From contig CAVZHQ010000002.1 of assembly GCA_963775125.1 (NCBI GenBank), positions 1,182,731 to 1,246,730 on the forward strand: DNA of 64,000 bases, in the 5' to 3' direction. The DNA is from JAHECQ01 sp963775125 (lineage in GTDB: Bacteria; Actinomycetota; Acidimicrobiia; Acidimicrobiales; SZUA-35). Position 1 is the first letter of the stretch; each line of letters starts with the position of its first letter. Under the pieces are notes generated by a model. The model did not search any database and was not told the origin of the DNA. It saw only the letters and a program-made list of their open reading frames with translations. The position numbers were made by a program, and so were the translations under genes. Shown in pieces: positions 47,001 to 54,955 of the stretch.

Positions 47001-47519
47001 CGGTTCGAAGGCACGCACAACGATCTCACCATCGTCGGTGAGAGTGATCTCTCGGTGTCGTTGGCGCTCGCCCTGCTCCAGCGCGGATCAGTGGAGGAAG
47101 CAGCCAGCCAGATCTCGTGGATCAGCGCATTCGAGTCCGAGACAGCGAGCATGTACGGAGCCGCTGTCGGTGCCATCGTCGCCGCGGCGGAAGGCGACGT
47201 GACCGAAGCCGAACGCAAGGCCGAGGTGGTACTCGCCGGCCGGTCGACCTACCTCGACCGGCTGTTGGCTCGGCTCGCCCTGGTGGCACTCGCCTTCCGT
47301 CAGGGCGACGGTGACCTCCTCGAGAGTCGTCTCATGCTCGCCCGCGAACACCTGGTCAAGACCGACGATCACATCTCGCCGCTGTTCGTCGAGCTGGTCG
47401 CAAGCCTGTGCGGGCGAGGCTCCGTGACCGCAGCCGAGGAGGACCTTCAGGGAATCGGTGTCGATCCCACTGGCTGGCGCACTGCGTGGCGCCTCGCCGC
47501 CGGCCTCGCAGCCGGCTGA
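44025..47519 (+). CDS. Zinc-ribbon/class III adenylate cyclase/AAA ATPase/TPR regulator
   Basis: About 1164 aa from the GTG at 44025 (PCGSCGTDAPPGARFCSTCG, a four-Cys zinc ribbon). Residues about 25-210 are a class III cyclase domain. Metal Asp residues are in LFSDIVGFTTL and MGDGIIALFGAP, the adenine-specifying Lys is in VVDKVMGDG, and Asp/Asn/Arg are in MGDVVNSAARLQ, so all catalytic residues for cAMP synthesis are present. An AAA/STAND-type ATPase follows (Walker A FGEAGTGKTRLVEEA; VIVLSDMHWAGEAVW). The C-terminal 600 residues are TPR-like helical repeats. No DNA-binding domain is seen. The frame is intact. Confidence 0.9.
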   Translation: MPCGSCGTDAPPGARFCSTCGAPLAKSDTERRVVTVLFSDIVGFTTLSERLDPEQVKHEVDRCFERLTIDIASFGGVVDKVMGDGIIALFGAPYAHEDDAERAVRAGLKMQQTLAAMASELQTPFRMRVGVNTGEVLVGSSSSGRDYTAMGDVVNSAARLQTIAEPGKVLVGEATYNATREAISYHSLGPVEVKGRSEALGAWVALGAVRPPGARTRRTVRFVGREPELRLLEAQARVAFDLGQAQIATVFGEAGTGKTRLVEEAASRLAASDEVRFLEGRCVPYGEANVWWPVAEMLRHLVGVATETPDEEMQPIVAAALDGILGDEAGVDRTRLCTAVLHMLGQDTPLRGGDRLRNRAEVTMAVTRLVEAELQHRAVVIVLSDMHWAGEAVWELVRHLLGELLRTRLMVMVTARRSETSEVIEGRFGSLRLELGPLDDDSSRKLIADLGVDAGRDELDELVKRSGGNPFFLEELAGLVAAGETVLRSSDMLGATEEVAALDRIPDTLRGILAARLDRLDPGPRRVLEHAAVLGRSGSRNTLGVMVENGSLDVDLDDALVQLEDAELVTLTPSRFEFVSDLIREVAYATVTKTVRAQSHAEVARYLEAKHSVPVRNSIAVAIARHYRAAADLVKDLPTLEGVDADEVTIGALRWLDEAGWRALSAGEPREAERWFGGGLDLAVDAASMARCLFGRAKARCELRDLAGTRADLERLDPLVHGDPVMAAKALMVRGDINQKAGELDRAAEQLREAADQLDQLNEPADHALALRLLGITEMSRGDETKALEALNEARSVAATAGIRNEEAWALQNLAWFAFRSGRVSEASGFVAEAEKIFSELDDRGGLAWTRSVEAWVAFHGGRWDRARELVAEILPETRRRGDTFAETVMLSLETSMALWSGEAFRAVELAREAQVLAERADDFTLAVQARALEGRALISCGKVPEGLSALEQAFALADRAGDDESRRIAVISNCAAAARLGDAERAIRWAARFEGTHNDLTIVGESDLSVSLALALLQRGSVEEAASQISWISAFESETASMYGAAVGAIVAAAEGDVTEAERKAEVVLAGRSTYLDRLLARLALVALAFRQGDGDLLESRLMLAREHLVKTDDHISPLFVELVASLCGRGSVTAAEEDLQGIGVDPTGWRTAWRLAAGLAAG

Positions 47520-47564
47520 TCAGCGGACAGATCGACCAATTGCAAGATTGCCGCCCCAAAACGC

Positions 47565-47615
47565 CGAACTGCAGTACACAGACCGGCGAATCGCCGATCT
47601 GTGTACTGCAGTTCG
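47565..47615. repeat. 43-bp palindrome, family 1, copy E (51 bp with extended arms)
   Basis: The most symmetric copy. The 43-bp core is 47569-47611, and flanking CGAA/TTCG extends the arms to 25 bp with one internal mismatch. It lies between the convergent cyclase and peroxiredoxin genes, which fits a bidirectional terminator. Confidence 0.85.
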
Positions 47616-47648
47616 CTTGGGTGGTCGTGGAGTCCGCTGGGGCTGAGG

Positions 47649-48281
47649 TCAGACGGGGGACTTGACCATACGAAGGTAGGGCTTCTTCTCGTCCCAACCG
47701 TCGGGGAAGAGCTCCTTGGCGGCGTCGTTGGAAAGGGCCGGGACGATGATGACGTCGTCGCCCTTGGTCCAGTTGACCGGGGTCGCGACCTTGTACTTGT
47801 CGGTGAGCTGCAGCGAGTCGATCACGCGGAGGATCTCGTCGAAGTTGCGCCCGGTCGAGGCCGGGTAGGTGAGGGTGAGACGGACCTTGTTGGCCGGGTC
47901 GATCACGAAGACCGAACGCACCGTGAACGTCTCGTTGGCGTTCGGGTGGATCATGTCGTAGAGCTCGGCCACGGTGCGGTCGGCGTCGCCGATCATCGGG
48001 AAGTTGACCGCGGTGCCCTGGGTCTCTTCGATGTCGGCGGCCCAGCGCTCGTGGTCTTCGACCGGGTCGACGCTGAGGCCGATGACCTTGACGTTGCGGG
48101 CAGCGAACTCGTCCTTGAGCTTGGCGGTGTAGCCGAGCTCGGTGGTGCAGACCGGCGTGAAGTCCTTGGGGTGCGAGAACAGGACGGCCCAGGTGCCTTC
48201 CTTCCATTGATGGAACGCAATCTGTCCCTCGGTGGTGTCGGCGGTGAAGTCGGGTGCGATATCTCCAAGTCGAAGTGCCAT
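47649..48281 (-). CDS. 1-Cys (Prx6-type) peroxiredoxin
   Basis: Reduces hydrogen peroxide and organic peroxides in the cytoplasm. The peroxidatic Cys is residue 45 in HPKDFTPVCTTELG, with the conserved Thr (FTPVC) and Arg (TVRSVFVIDP). The C-terminal arm (VATPVNWTKGDDVIIVPALS...KKPYLRMVKSP) is the Prx6 extension, which has no second catalytic Cys. The ATG at 48281 is preferred over an upstream in-frame start nine bases earlier. 210 aa. Confidence 0.93.
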   Translation of the reverse strand: MALRLGDIAPDFTADTTEGQIAFHQWKEGTWAVLFSHPKDFTPVCTTELGYTAKLKDEFAARNVKVIGLSVDPVEDHERWAADIEETQGTAVNFPMIGDADRTVAELYDMIHPNANETFTVRSVFVIDPANKVRLTLTYPASTGRNFDEILRVIDSLQLTDKYKVATPVNWTKGDDVIIVPALSNDAAKELFPDGWDEKKPYLRMVKSPV

Positions 48282-48362
48282 GCCCAGCACTCTAGGATCG
48301 ATTCCCTCAAAAGGCGATCGAAATAGTCGAGATTTCCCCGGATGTCCGAACGGAGGGCGAAC

Positions 48363-49562
48363 TCAGGCCTGGTGAGAAGCGAGGCGGTCGACGATCTGCG
48401 TGCCGATGGCCAGCGATGCGGTTGCCGCCGGTGAGGGAGCGTTGAGCACGTTGACCACACGGGCGGTTTCGGACCAGACGAAGTCGTCGAGGAGACGGCC
48501 CTCGGTTGAGACTGCCTGCGCCCGAACGCCGGCAGGCGAAGGCACCAGATCATCGGCCGTCAGCTCCGGCACGAGTCGCTGCAGCGCCTTCACGAAGGCG
48601 GCCTTGGACAGCGACCGGTAGTACTCGCCGAGTCCGGTACGCCAATAGTTCTTGGCCAGCCTCCACCAGCCCGGGTTCCTCAGCACCTCGGTGAGGTCGG
48701 CCAGGTTGATGTCACCCCACGTGTAGCCCTCTCGGGCGAGGGCCAGTACGGCGTTGGGGCCGGCGTGGATCGAGCCGTCGATCATGCGCGTGAGGTGGAC
48801 GCCGAGGAACGGGAAGTCGGGATCCGGCACCGGGTAAATGAGGGTGTTGACCAGCGAGCGGCGATGCTCGGCCAGCTCGTAGTACTCACCCCGGAACGGC
48901 ATGATGCGCTCGGTGGTCTCGGGCGCGGTCTGGCGGGCCAGGCGGTCGCTGTGGAGCCCGCCGCAGGTCACGACCAAGCCGGCCTCGATGTCACCTGCTG
49001 TGGTGGAGATGCGAACCTTGTCGGTCTGTTCGTCGATACCCGTGACGCGGGTGCCGGTGAGAACCTGGGCGCCGGCGTCGAGCAGCAGACGGTGCAGGGT
49101 TTGGCACACCTTGGTGTAGTTGGTGATACCGGCCTCCGGCACGTGGAGTGCCGTGATACCAGCGGCGTGTGGCTCCATCTCGAAGAGCTCGGCTTTGTCG
49201 ATTCGGCGAGCCTTGACCCCATTGGCGACGGCGCGCTCCTCGAGAATCTGCAGACGAGGTAGGTCGATGTCTTGCGTGGCCACGATGACCTTGCCGCAGA
49301 TCTCGTACTCGATGCCGTGCGCTTCGCAGAACGAGACCATCTCGGCACGCCCCGTCGTCGAGGTGAGGGCCTTGACGCTGCCCGGCTTGTAGTAGATGCC
49401 CGAGTGGAGGACGCCCGAGTTGTGGCCCGTTTGGTGCTTGGCGACCACGGACTCCTTCTCGACGACGATGACCGTGGTGCCGGGCTGTCGAGAGACCAGC
49501 TTCCAGGCGGTCGCCAGACCGACGATGCCACCACCGACTACCACGACATCAGCTGAGATCAT
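48363..49562 (-). CDS. lhgO: L-2-hydroxyglutarate oxidase
   Basis: A DAO-fold FAD enzyme that oxidises L-2-hydroxyglutarate to 2-oxoglutarate. The 399-aa protein starts at the ATG at 49562 with the FAD motif VVVGGGIVGLATAWKL. HQTGHNSGVLHSGIYY is the LhgO signature. MPFRGEYYELAE, PFLGVHLTRMIDGSIHAGPNAV and the C-terminal NVLNAPSPAATASLAIG follow. The frame is intact. Electrons probably go to the membrane quinone pool or oxygen. Confidence 0.92.
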   Translation of the reverse strand: MISADVVVVGGGIVGLATAWKLVSRQPGTTVIVVEKESVVAKHQTGHNSGVLHSGIYYKPGSVKALTSTTGRAEMVSFCEAHGIEYEICGKVIVATQDIDLPRLQILEERAVANGVKARRIDKAELFEMEPHAAGITALHVPEAGITNYTKVCQTLHRLLLDAGAQVLTGTRVTGIDEQTDKVRISTTAGDIEAGLVVTCGGLHSDRLARQTAPETTERIMPFRGEYYELAEHRRSLVNTLIYPVPDPDFPFLGVHLTRMIDGSIHAGPNAVLALAREGYTWGDINLADLTEVLRNPGWWRLAKNYWRTGLGEYYRSLSKAAFVKALQRLVPELTADDLVPSPAGVRAQAVSTEGRLLDDFVWSETARVVNVLNAPSPAATASLAIGTQIVDRLASHQA

Positions 49563-49605
49563 GCAGGTAACGGTAGTGGCCGACGCAACCCGTTCCCAGG
49601 GTGGT

Positions 49606-49965
49606 TCATCCCGTTGTCGGTGCGACGGCGACAACGGCAGTGGTCGTGGTGGAAGGCAGGGTCGTGGGTGGGATGGACAACAGCTGGCCGGCCTTGACCG
49701 AGTCGATGTCGGCAATGGCGTTGAAGTCGGCGAGGGTTCGTACGTCGACCCCGAATCGAGACGCGATCACCGAAAGTGATTCGCCGGCCTGGACGACGTA
49801 GGTGACCTGTGTCGGAACGGTCGTTACCGGGACGGTCGTTTCGCCGGCGACCTGCACGGCCGGCAACGTCGAGTCGGCCGATTCGTCGGCCGATCGACCA
49901 CAGGCCGAACCAAGAACAGCCGAAGCAGCGAGGGAGAGGCTGAGCACGAGCTTGGTGGCGTTCAT
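49606..49965 (-). CDS. LysM-domain lipoprotein
   Basis: A 119-aa exported protein with signal peptide and lipobox (LGSAC). A Thr/Val linker leads to a single LysM module (TYVVQAGESLSVIASRFGVDVRTLADFNAI...VKAGQLLSIP) that should bind peptidoglycan. A Thr-rich tail ends the protein. No catalytic domain is present. Ends 41 bases downstream of the start region of lhgO, in the same direction. Confidence 0.88.
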   Translation of the reverse strand: MNATKLVLSLSLAASAVLGSACGRSADESADSTLPAVQVAGETTVPVTTVPTQVTYVVQAGESLSVIASRFGVDVRTLADFNAIADIDSVKAGQLLSIPPTTLPSTTTTAVVAVAPTTG

Positions 49966-50091
49966 GGGTCCTCCGGTCGAGCGAACGTCTCGCCGAGTAT
50001 GGCCCAGAACGACCGGGATTTGCTGGACGCAAGCCGATTCGGCGTCAGGCGGTGTCGTCCTCAGGCTGTCTTGTCCTCAGGCTGCTTGTGT

Positions 50092-51159
50092 TCAGGGATT
50101 GCGACCGGGCCCGCCGTGGCGACGTTCGTTCTCGACGCGGTCCCTCGCTTCGGCCCTGCGGTGGAACTCCTCGAGCTGGTCCTGTTGGTACTGCAGCTCG
50201 ATGCGGAGTTGGGTCCAGTGTTCGAGTCGCCGGGCAGGTATACGTCCGTCGATACGAGCCGCACGGATGGCGCAGTCCGGTTCTCGGTCGTGGCGGCAGT
50301 CGTTGAATCGGCATTGTGTCGCCGCTTCGGCGATCTCGGGAAACGTCTTGGCCAACCCGTCGGCCGCGTCCCAAAGTCCGACCTCACGAATGCCGGGAGT
50401 GTCCACGACGATGCCTCCGTCGGGCAGCGGTACGAGATCGCGGGTGACGGTGGTGTGCCTGCCGCGCTTGTCGGTGGCGCGAACCTGTCCGGTGCGTTGG
50501 ACGCCGCCGCCGGACAGCTCGTTGACGAGGGTTGATTTCCCGATGCCCGACAGGCCGAGAAGCGCGACCGTGCGACTGCCGGTGAAGCGCTCTCGGATGC
50601 GGTCGATGTTGCGGCCCGTCACGGTCGAGATGGCGAGGGTTTCGACCCCGGGCGCAATCTGGCTGATCGACTGCACCGCCTCCTCATGGTGGCCCACCTC
50701 GTCGGCCTTGGTGAGGAGGACGAAGGGGGTCGCTCCGCTCTGCCAGGCGATGACCAGCTGGCGTTCGAGGCGACGAAAGTTCACCGGTCGATCGAGTCCG
50801 TGCATCACGAACACGTCGTCGATGTTGGCGGCCAGGATTTGCGGTTCAGGAACCCGACCGGGCGCGCGCCGAGTCAGGGCGGTCGTGCGCTCGGCGACGG
50901 CGCTGATCGCCGGTCCGTCCTCGGTGGAGAGGACGGTGACGAAATCGCCGGTGGCCGGAGCGGTACCCATGTCGGACCGGACCGAGCTGGACGCAGCCAG
51001 TACGGCGCCGCCGCCGGTGAAGACAAGGCAGTAGCCACGGCTGGCCCGGGCGATGCGTCCGGGGACCGCCGGTGCATGCTGGTCGGCCCATTGCTGGAGA
51101 TGTGGCGTCCAGCCGAGCGATTCGAGGGTCGGGGCCAGCGACGCGAGATCGTCGGTCAT
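50092..51159 (-). CDS. rsgA: Ribosome small-subunit-dependent GTPase A
   Basis: RsgA helps late maturation of the 30S subunit. The GTPase is circularly permuted: an OB-fold comes first, G4 (LLTKADE) precedes G1 (LLGLSGIGKSTLVNEL), and G3 is DTPGIRE. The zinc motif CRFNDCRHDREPDCAI has the Cys/His set, then a C-terminal helical arm. 355 aa. Its ATG overlaps the stop of the S9 peptidase gene (four bases), so the two are coupled. Confidence 0.94.
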   Translation of the reverse strand: MTDDLASLAPTLESLGWTPHLQQWADQHAPAVPGRIARASRGYCLVFTGGGAVLAASSSVRSDMGTAPATGDFVTVLSTEDGPAISAVAERTTALTRRAPGRVPEPQILAANIDDVFVMHGLDRPVNFRRLERQLVIAWQSGATPFVLLTKADEVGHHEEAVQSISQIAPGVETLAISTVTGRNIDRIRERFTGSRTVALLGLSGIGKSTLVNELSGGGVQRTGQVRATDKRGRHTTVTRDLVPLPDGGIVVDTPGIREVGLWDAADGLAKTFPEIAEAATQCRFNDCRHDREPDCAIRAARIDGRIPARRLEHWTQLRIELQYQQDQLEEFHRRAEARDRVENERRHGGPGRNP

Positions 51160-53351
51160 TCGCCGGTGCTCGACAGGGCGGTGTTCGACAGGGCGGTGTT
51201 CGACAGGGCGGTGTTCGACAACGCGGCGGTCAGGAACTCGAGTTCCATGAGTAGCAGGTTTCTTGCCGTCGCCACCTGGGAGTTCATGTGCGTGACGCCC
51301 GAGAGCGGCAGGACCGAATGGACGCGCCCCTGAGCCAGAAGTGCCGACGAGAAGCGGAGGGTGTGCGCTGCAACCACGTTGTCGTCGGCGAGACCGTGGA
51401 CCAGGAGCAGCGGGCGGGTGAGCGTCGCCGCCTCGAGAATGAGGTCGGTACGGTCATAGTGCTCGGGGTTGGCTGCTGGGTGGCCGAGGTACCGCTCGGT
51501 GTAGTACGTGTCGTAGAGGTGCCACGTGGTGACCGGGGCGCCGGCGACCGCAGCGTGGACCCGATCGGGCCTGCGCAACACCGCGAGCGCTGCGAGGTAG
51601 CCCCCGAACGACCACCCACGAATTCCGACCCGCTCCAGGTCGAGCAGGCCGACGGCAGCGGCAACACGGTCGAGCGCTTCGAGCTGGTCATCGAGTATCG
51701 GCTGCGCCAGATCACCGAACACCGCCCGCTCGAAGGCCGGTCCGCGACCCGGTGTGCCCCTGCCATCGGTGACGAGTACCGCAAACCCTTGGTCGGCAAA
51801 CCACTGCGAAACGAGATGGGCGTTGTGGCTCTTGAGCACCCGCTGAGCGTGGGGCCCACCGTAGGGGTCGAGGAGAACGGGAAGCTTGGACACGCCGTCG
51901 TGATCCGAGGGCAGAAAGAGCGCCGACCGTAGATCGCGTCCACTGCCGTGCCAATGCGGGCGGGGGGTGATGCACGGCCTTTCGACGAACGTCTCCAGGA
52001 AAAGGTCGCGAGATGACTCGGTCAGCGTTCGTATCGAGACGATCGACCCCGGCGTTTCCGGTGATGCGCTGGTGATGGCGAGGACGTCACCGGCCAAGGC
52101 CCCGTTGTGGACCCCCGCTTCGGTCGTGATCCACGAGACCACCGGGTTGATGGTCGCCGAGTCTGCCGAACCGACTGACCGAATCTCGATGGAGGCAAGG
52201 TGCACTTCGCTGGGCTCGGTCCACGCCGACACCACGATGCGCCCATCGGAGCTGGTGCCGATGATGGATCGAATCTGCGCCTCCGGGGTGTCGAGGGGCA
52301 CGCCGTCGAGGCACAGCGCTCGTCTGCCGCCCCGTTCGCTGACGAGGTCGTCGCGGTCTTCGATGGTGAGGAGTTGCTCGCCGAACCACGCGGGCGATCC
52401 CGGGAAACCCTCGACCCAGACGTCGTCGGTGAGGCGTCGGACCTCGGTGAGGGTGCCCGTCGCCGAATCGACACTGGCGATGCTCATGGTCCGTTGGTCA
52501 CGGGTGGAGCGCACGATCAACGGCGCATGCTCTGCGGCCCAGACGACCTGATTCAGGTATTCGAACGCTCCGGCGTTCGACCAGTCGACCGCTTGACGCT
52601 CGCCGGCCCGACCGAAGAGCCAGAGCTCGACGTTGGCGTTGGCGGTTCCGGCAGCGGGGTAGCGGATCTCCTGCGGAGCGTTTTGCGGGTTGGCGGGGTC
52701 GGCGATCCACCAGGCGTCGACGGGGCGGTTGTCCACCCGGGCGATCAGGAGTTGCGCGCCATCGGGTGACCACCAGAAGCCGCGCGCTCGGTCCATCTCC
52801 TCGGCGGCGACGAACTCAGCTTTCCCCCACGAGATGAGGGGGTCGGGATCCGAAGCGAGCAGCCTCGTCGGCGTGGCCGCTGCCCCGGACTCATCGAGCT
52901 CGATCAGGTGAAGGGCCTCGTCGGCCACATAGGCCACCGCGGTCCCGGTCGGATCGAGCCGAGGGTCGAAGACGCCAGCGGTTGCCTCGAGCGCATGGGT
53001 GATCCCGTCTCGGTGAAGGAACAGCTCGCCGTTGAGGGCGAAGGCGATGGTCGTCCCATCAGCGGACGTCGAGAAATCGACGATGCCGACCCCGCTCTCC
53101 CGGGCACGTTCGCGACGGGCTCGCTCGGCGATCGGCAGTTCGTTCGGTGCATCGCCGAGCAGATTCCTGGGGTCGACCAGAAGGGTCTCCGAACCCGATC
53201 GTGGGTCGAGGGCCCAGAGGCAGAGCAGCGGGTCATCGCCGCGCGTGGCGCGCAGGAAGTAGACGAAGCGCCCGGCGCCGGCGACGGTGATGGTGCGCGG
53301 CGCGCCAAGGGAGAATCGCCGTGTTCGAGCGTATTGGGCGGGGAAGTCCAC
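51156..53351 (-). CDS. S9-family prolyl oligopeptidase/dipeptidyl peptidase IV-like enzyme
   Basis: The 731-aa protein has an N-terminal DPP-IV-type beta-propeller (about residues 1-470) and an alpha/beta hydrolase domain. The catalytic triad is visible: Ser in GIRGWSFGGYLAAL, Asp in VHGLADDNVV, and His in SGVTHMNS. PVLLDPYGGPHAQRV and FAVLVTDGRGTPGRGPAFE are typical DPP-IV blocks. There is no signal peptide, so it is probably cytoplasmic. The C-terminus ends in four ALSNT-like repeats encoded by a 15-bp tandem repeat, an oddity absent from the catalytic fold. 'WGKAEFVAAEEMDRARGFWWSPDG'-type Glu motifs (AAEEMDR) suit N-terminal dipeptide recognition. Confidence 0.9.
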   Translation of the reverse strand: MDFPAQYARTRRFSLGAPRTITVAGAGRFVYFLRATRGDDPLLCLWALDPRSGSETLLVDPRNLLGDAPNELPIAERARRERARESGVGIVDFSTSADGTTIAFALNGELFLHRDGITHALEATAGVFDPRLDPTGTAVAYVADEALHLIELDESGAAATPTRLLASDPDPLISWGKAEFVAAEEMDRARGFWWSPDGAQLLIARVDNRPVDAWWIADPANPQNAPQEIRYPAAGTANANVELWLFGRAGERQAVDWSNAGAFEYLNQVVWAAEHAPLIVRSTRDQRTMSIASVDSATGTLTEVRRLTDDVWVEGFPGSPAWFGEQLLTIEDRDDLVSERGGRRALCLDGVPLDTPEAQIRSIIGTSSDGRIVVSAWTEPSEVHLASIEIRSVGSADSATINPVVSWITTEAGVHNGALAGDVLAITSASPETPGSIVSIRTLTESSRDLFLETFVERPCITPRPHWHGSGRDLRSALFLPSDHDGVSKLPVLLDPYGGPHAQRVLKSHNAHLVSQWFADQGFAVLVTDGRGTPGRGPAFERAVFGDLAQPILDDQLEALDRVAAAVGLLDLERVGIRGWSFGGYLAALAVLRRPDRVHAAVAGAPVTTWHLYDTYYTERYLGHPAANPEHYDRTDLILEAATLTRPLLLVHGLADDNVVAAHTLRFSSALLAQGRVHSVLPLSGVTHMNSQVATARNLLLMELEFLTAALSNTALSNTALSNTALSSTGE
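51166..51225. repeat. 15-bp tandem repeat (four units) at the end of the S9 peptidase gene
   Basis: Units of GTGTTCGACAGGGCG (first and last slightly altered) encode, on the minus strand, repeats of Ala-Leu-Ser-Asn-Thr just before the stop. The length is a multiple of three, so slippage changes only tail length. Confidence 0.92.
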
Positions 53352-53373
53352 AGGTCGTCTTTGCGGGCAGTCT

Positions 53374-53405
53374 GGTGGTTCGCTGGGTGGTTCGCTGGGT
53401 GGTTG
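53374..53405. repeat. 12-bp tandem repeat upstream of the S9 peptidase gene
   Basis: Two and a half units of GGTGGTTCGCTG lie in the 5' region shared by the peptidase (minus strand) and ferredoxin (plus strand) genes. No function is evident. Confidence 0.6.
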
Positions 53406-53596
53406 TGCAGGCTGGTGGCACGTAGCCGTGACACCGGGCGGCGCGGGTCACGAGTACCGTAGCGAGAGACTCCGGGCTACGCTTGCGGAGCGTCTCGTTT
53501 CTCTGACCATGGCGGTCGTCGATCGAGGTCGTAACATGCTCGATGGAGCTGCCGATAGGTGGTTCCAACGTCCCTGCGAGATGAGGTGTCATCAAA

Positions 53597-53866
53597 ATGG
53601 TCAAGGTCTGGATCGACCAGGATCTCTGCACAGGCGACGGCCTGTGTGCCGAGATTGCCCCCGATGTGTTCTTCGGGCAGGACGATGGCCTGTATTACGT
53701 CAAGGAAGCTGCGTCGAACTTCGGATCCGAGAAACTGTTCGACGGCAAGAGCAACCCGGCTGGTGCTGATGGCATGGCCCGGATTCCTGAAGACGGCCTC
53801 GACCGTGTGATCGAGTCAGCCGAGGAGTGCCCCGGCGAGTGCATCTTCATCGACGTGGACGAGTAG
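53597..53866 (+). CDS. Small ferredoxin (3Fe-4S/4Fe-4S)
   Basis: An 89-aa electron carrier. It starts KVWIDQDLCTGDGLCAEIAPDVF, with a C-x5-C cluster loop, and ends EECPGECIFIDVDE, with C-x3-C. This pattern fits single-cluster ferredoxins of actinobacteria that often serve cytochromes P450. The central acidic insert (SEKLFDGKSNPAGADG) is longer than in typical P450 ferredoxins. No partner oxidoreductase is adjacent. A hairpin terminator follows. Confidence 0.9.
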   Translation: MVKVWIDQDLCTGDGLCAEIAPDVFFGQDDGLYYVKEAASNFGSEKLFDGKSNPAGADGMARIPEDGLDRVIESAEECPGECIFIDVDE

Positions 53867-53923
53867 GCATCTCCGGCGGAGTGCGGGCGACCGCGGTCGC
53901 CTGAAACAGAATCGTTCGACCTA

Positions 53924-53951
53924 CGAAACTGGGCCGTTTGGCTCAGTTTCG
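53924..53951 (+). terminator. Hairpin terminator after the ferredoxin gene
   Basis: CGAAACTGGGCC pairs with GGCTCAGTTTCG (one G-T wobble) around loop GTTT, followed by TTGGTTTTC. The 15-nt core GGGCCGTTTGGCTCA also occurs at 5117-5131, between convergent glycerate kinase and fdhD genes. Confidence 0.7.
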
Positions 53952-53976
53952 TTGGTTTTCGGCCGACGAGTGAAGG

Positions 53977-54955
53977 GTGCGATACCTCAAACTCGTCGGC
54001 AGCGTGTGCCTCATGGCCCTCCTCGCGGCCGTCTGGCGTCTCCATCCATCGGTGGTGGCCGCCTACACCGAGGATCCGGACCCCATCAGCTTTCAGCTCG
54101 GTGGCGGCGACTACGCGTTCGAGCGGACAGCGCTCGAGCCGTCACCATTCGTGATCGACGTGGCCGCTCCGGACCTGCGCAGCGCGCCGCTGCCGGCGGT
54201 GTCTGCGGCTCGTGAGCCGGTGCCCGCAGTGCAAATGGCCGGCGGGGGGGCCGGGCTGGCCGGCACCGTGGTCGGGCCCGACGGACCGGTTCCGGGCGCA
54301 GTTGTCCACATCGAGCGGCACACCAGCGCCGGGTCAGCACAGCTGCAGGTCCTCACCGACGACGACGGCACCTGGACTGCGGCCGGATTGGCGGGCGGCA
54401 GATTCCGGGTTCGGGCCTATCTGCCGAACCTGTTGACCGACGTCGAACCTCAGGTCTTCTTTCTTCGAGCGGACGAGCAGCGGCCGGTTTCCTCCGCACT
54501 GGTCGGCCCTGCTGACAGACTTGTCGTGAACTTCCATTCTTCAGGGCCGCACTACCTCGCCATGGTGTCCACCGACGCAGTGACCGTCGGTCGTGAGCTC
54601 GTCGATGGTGAGGGTCGACTGGTGGTGTCGCCGGTACCGGGGCATGGCGTGGCGTTGACGGTCACTGGTGCCGCTGGGTTCACCGCCCCGCCGCCCGAGG
54701 TCGACCGATGGTTCGGGGACGCTGCGCTTCTCGGTGTTGTGCCCCGTGCTGGGAACGTCGGAACTGCGGGTGCTGGTCCAACCGCTCGGTGTCGTGCCGG
54801 ATCCTGGTCTGCCGGGTTTGGGCGCTCCGGACGGTGTGAGCTTGGCGACACCCGAAGCCTTCACGTTCGCGCTTCCCAATTGTGAGGTGGTCCCGCCGCC
54901 GCCCGAGGCCGCCGATCCGTCCACCACTGGCACGACCGTGGCGGGGGCCGACTGA
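53977..54955 (+). CDS. Secreted protein with carboxypeptidase-regulatory-like domain, frameshifted
   Basis: The GTG at 53977 starts a hydrophobic N-terminal segment (LKLVGSVCLMALLAAVWRL), so the product is exported or anchored. After an acidic Pro-rich region, residues about 90-180 (GLAGTVVGPDGPVPGAVVHIER...DDDGTWTAAGLAGGRFRVRAYLPN) resemble a carboxypeptidase-regulatory-like beta-sandwich. The frame changes near 54755; the corrected end reads SELRVLVQPLGVVPDP...ALPNCEVVPPPPEAADPSTTGT. About 326 aa. Its stop shares a base with the ATG of the PBP gene, so it is coupled to peptidoglycan synthesis; a role in cell-wall function is inferred from that only. Confidence 0.6.
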
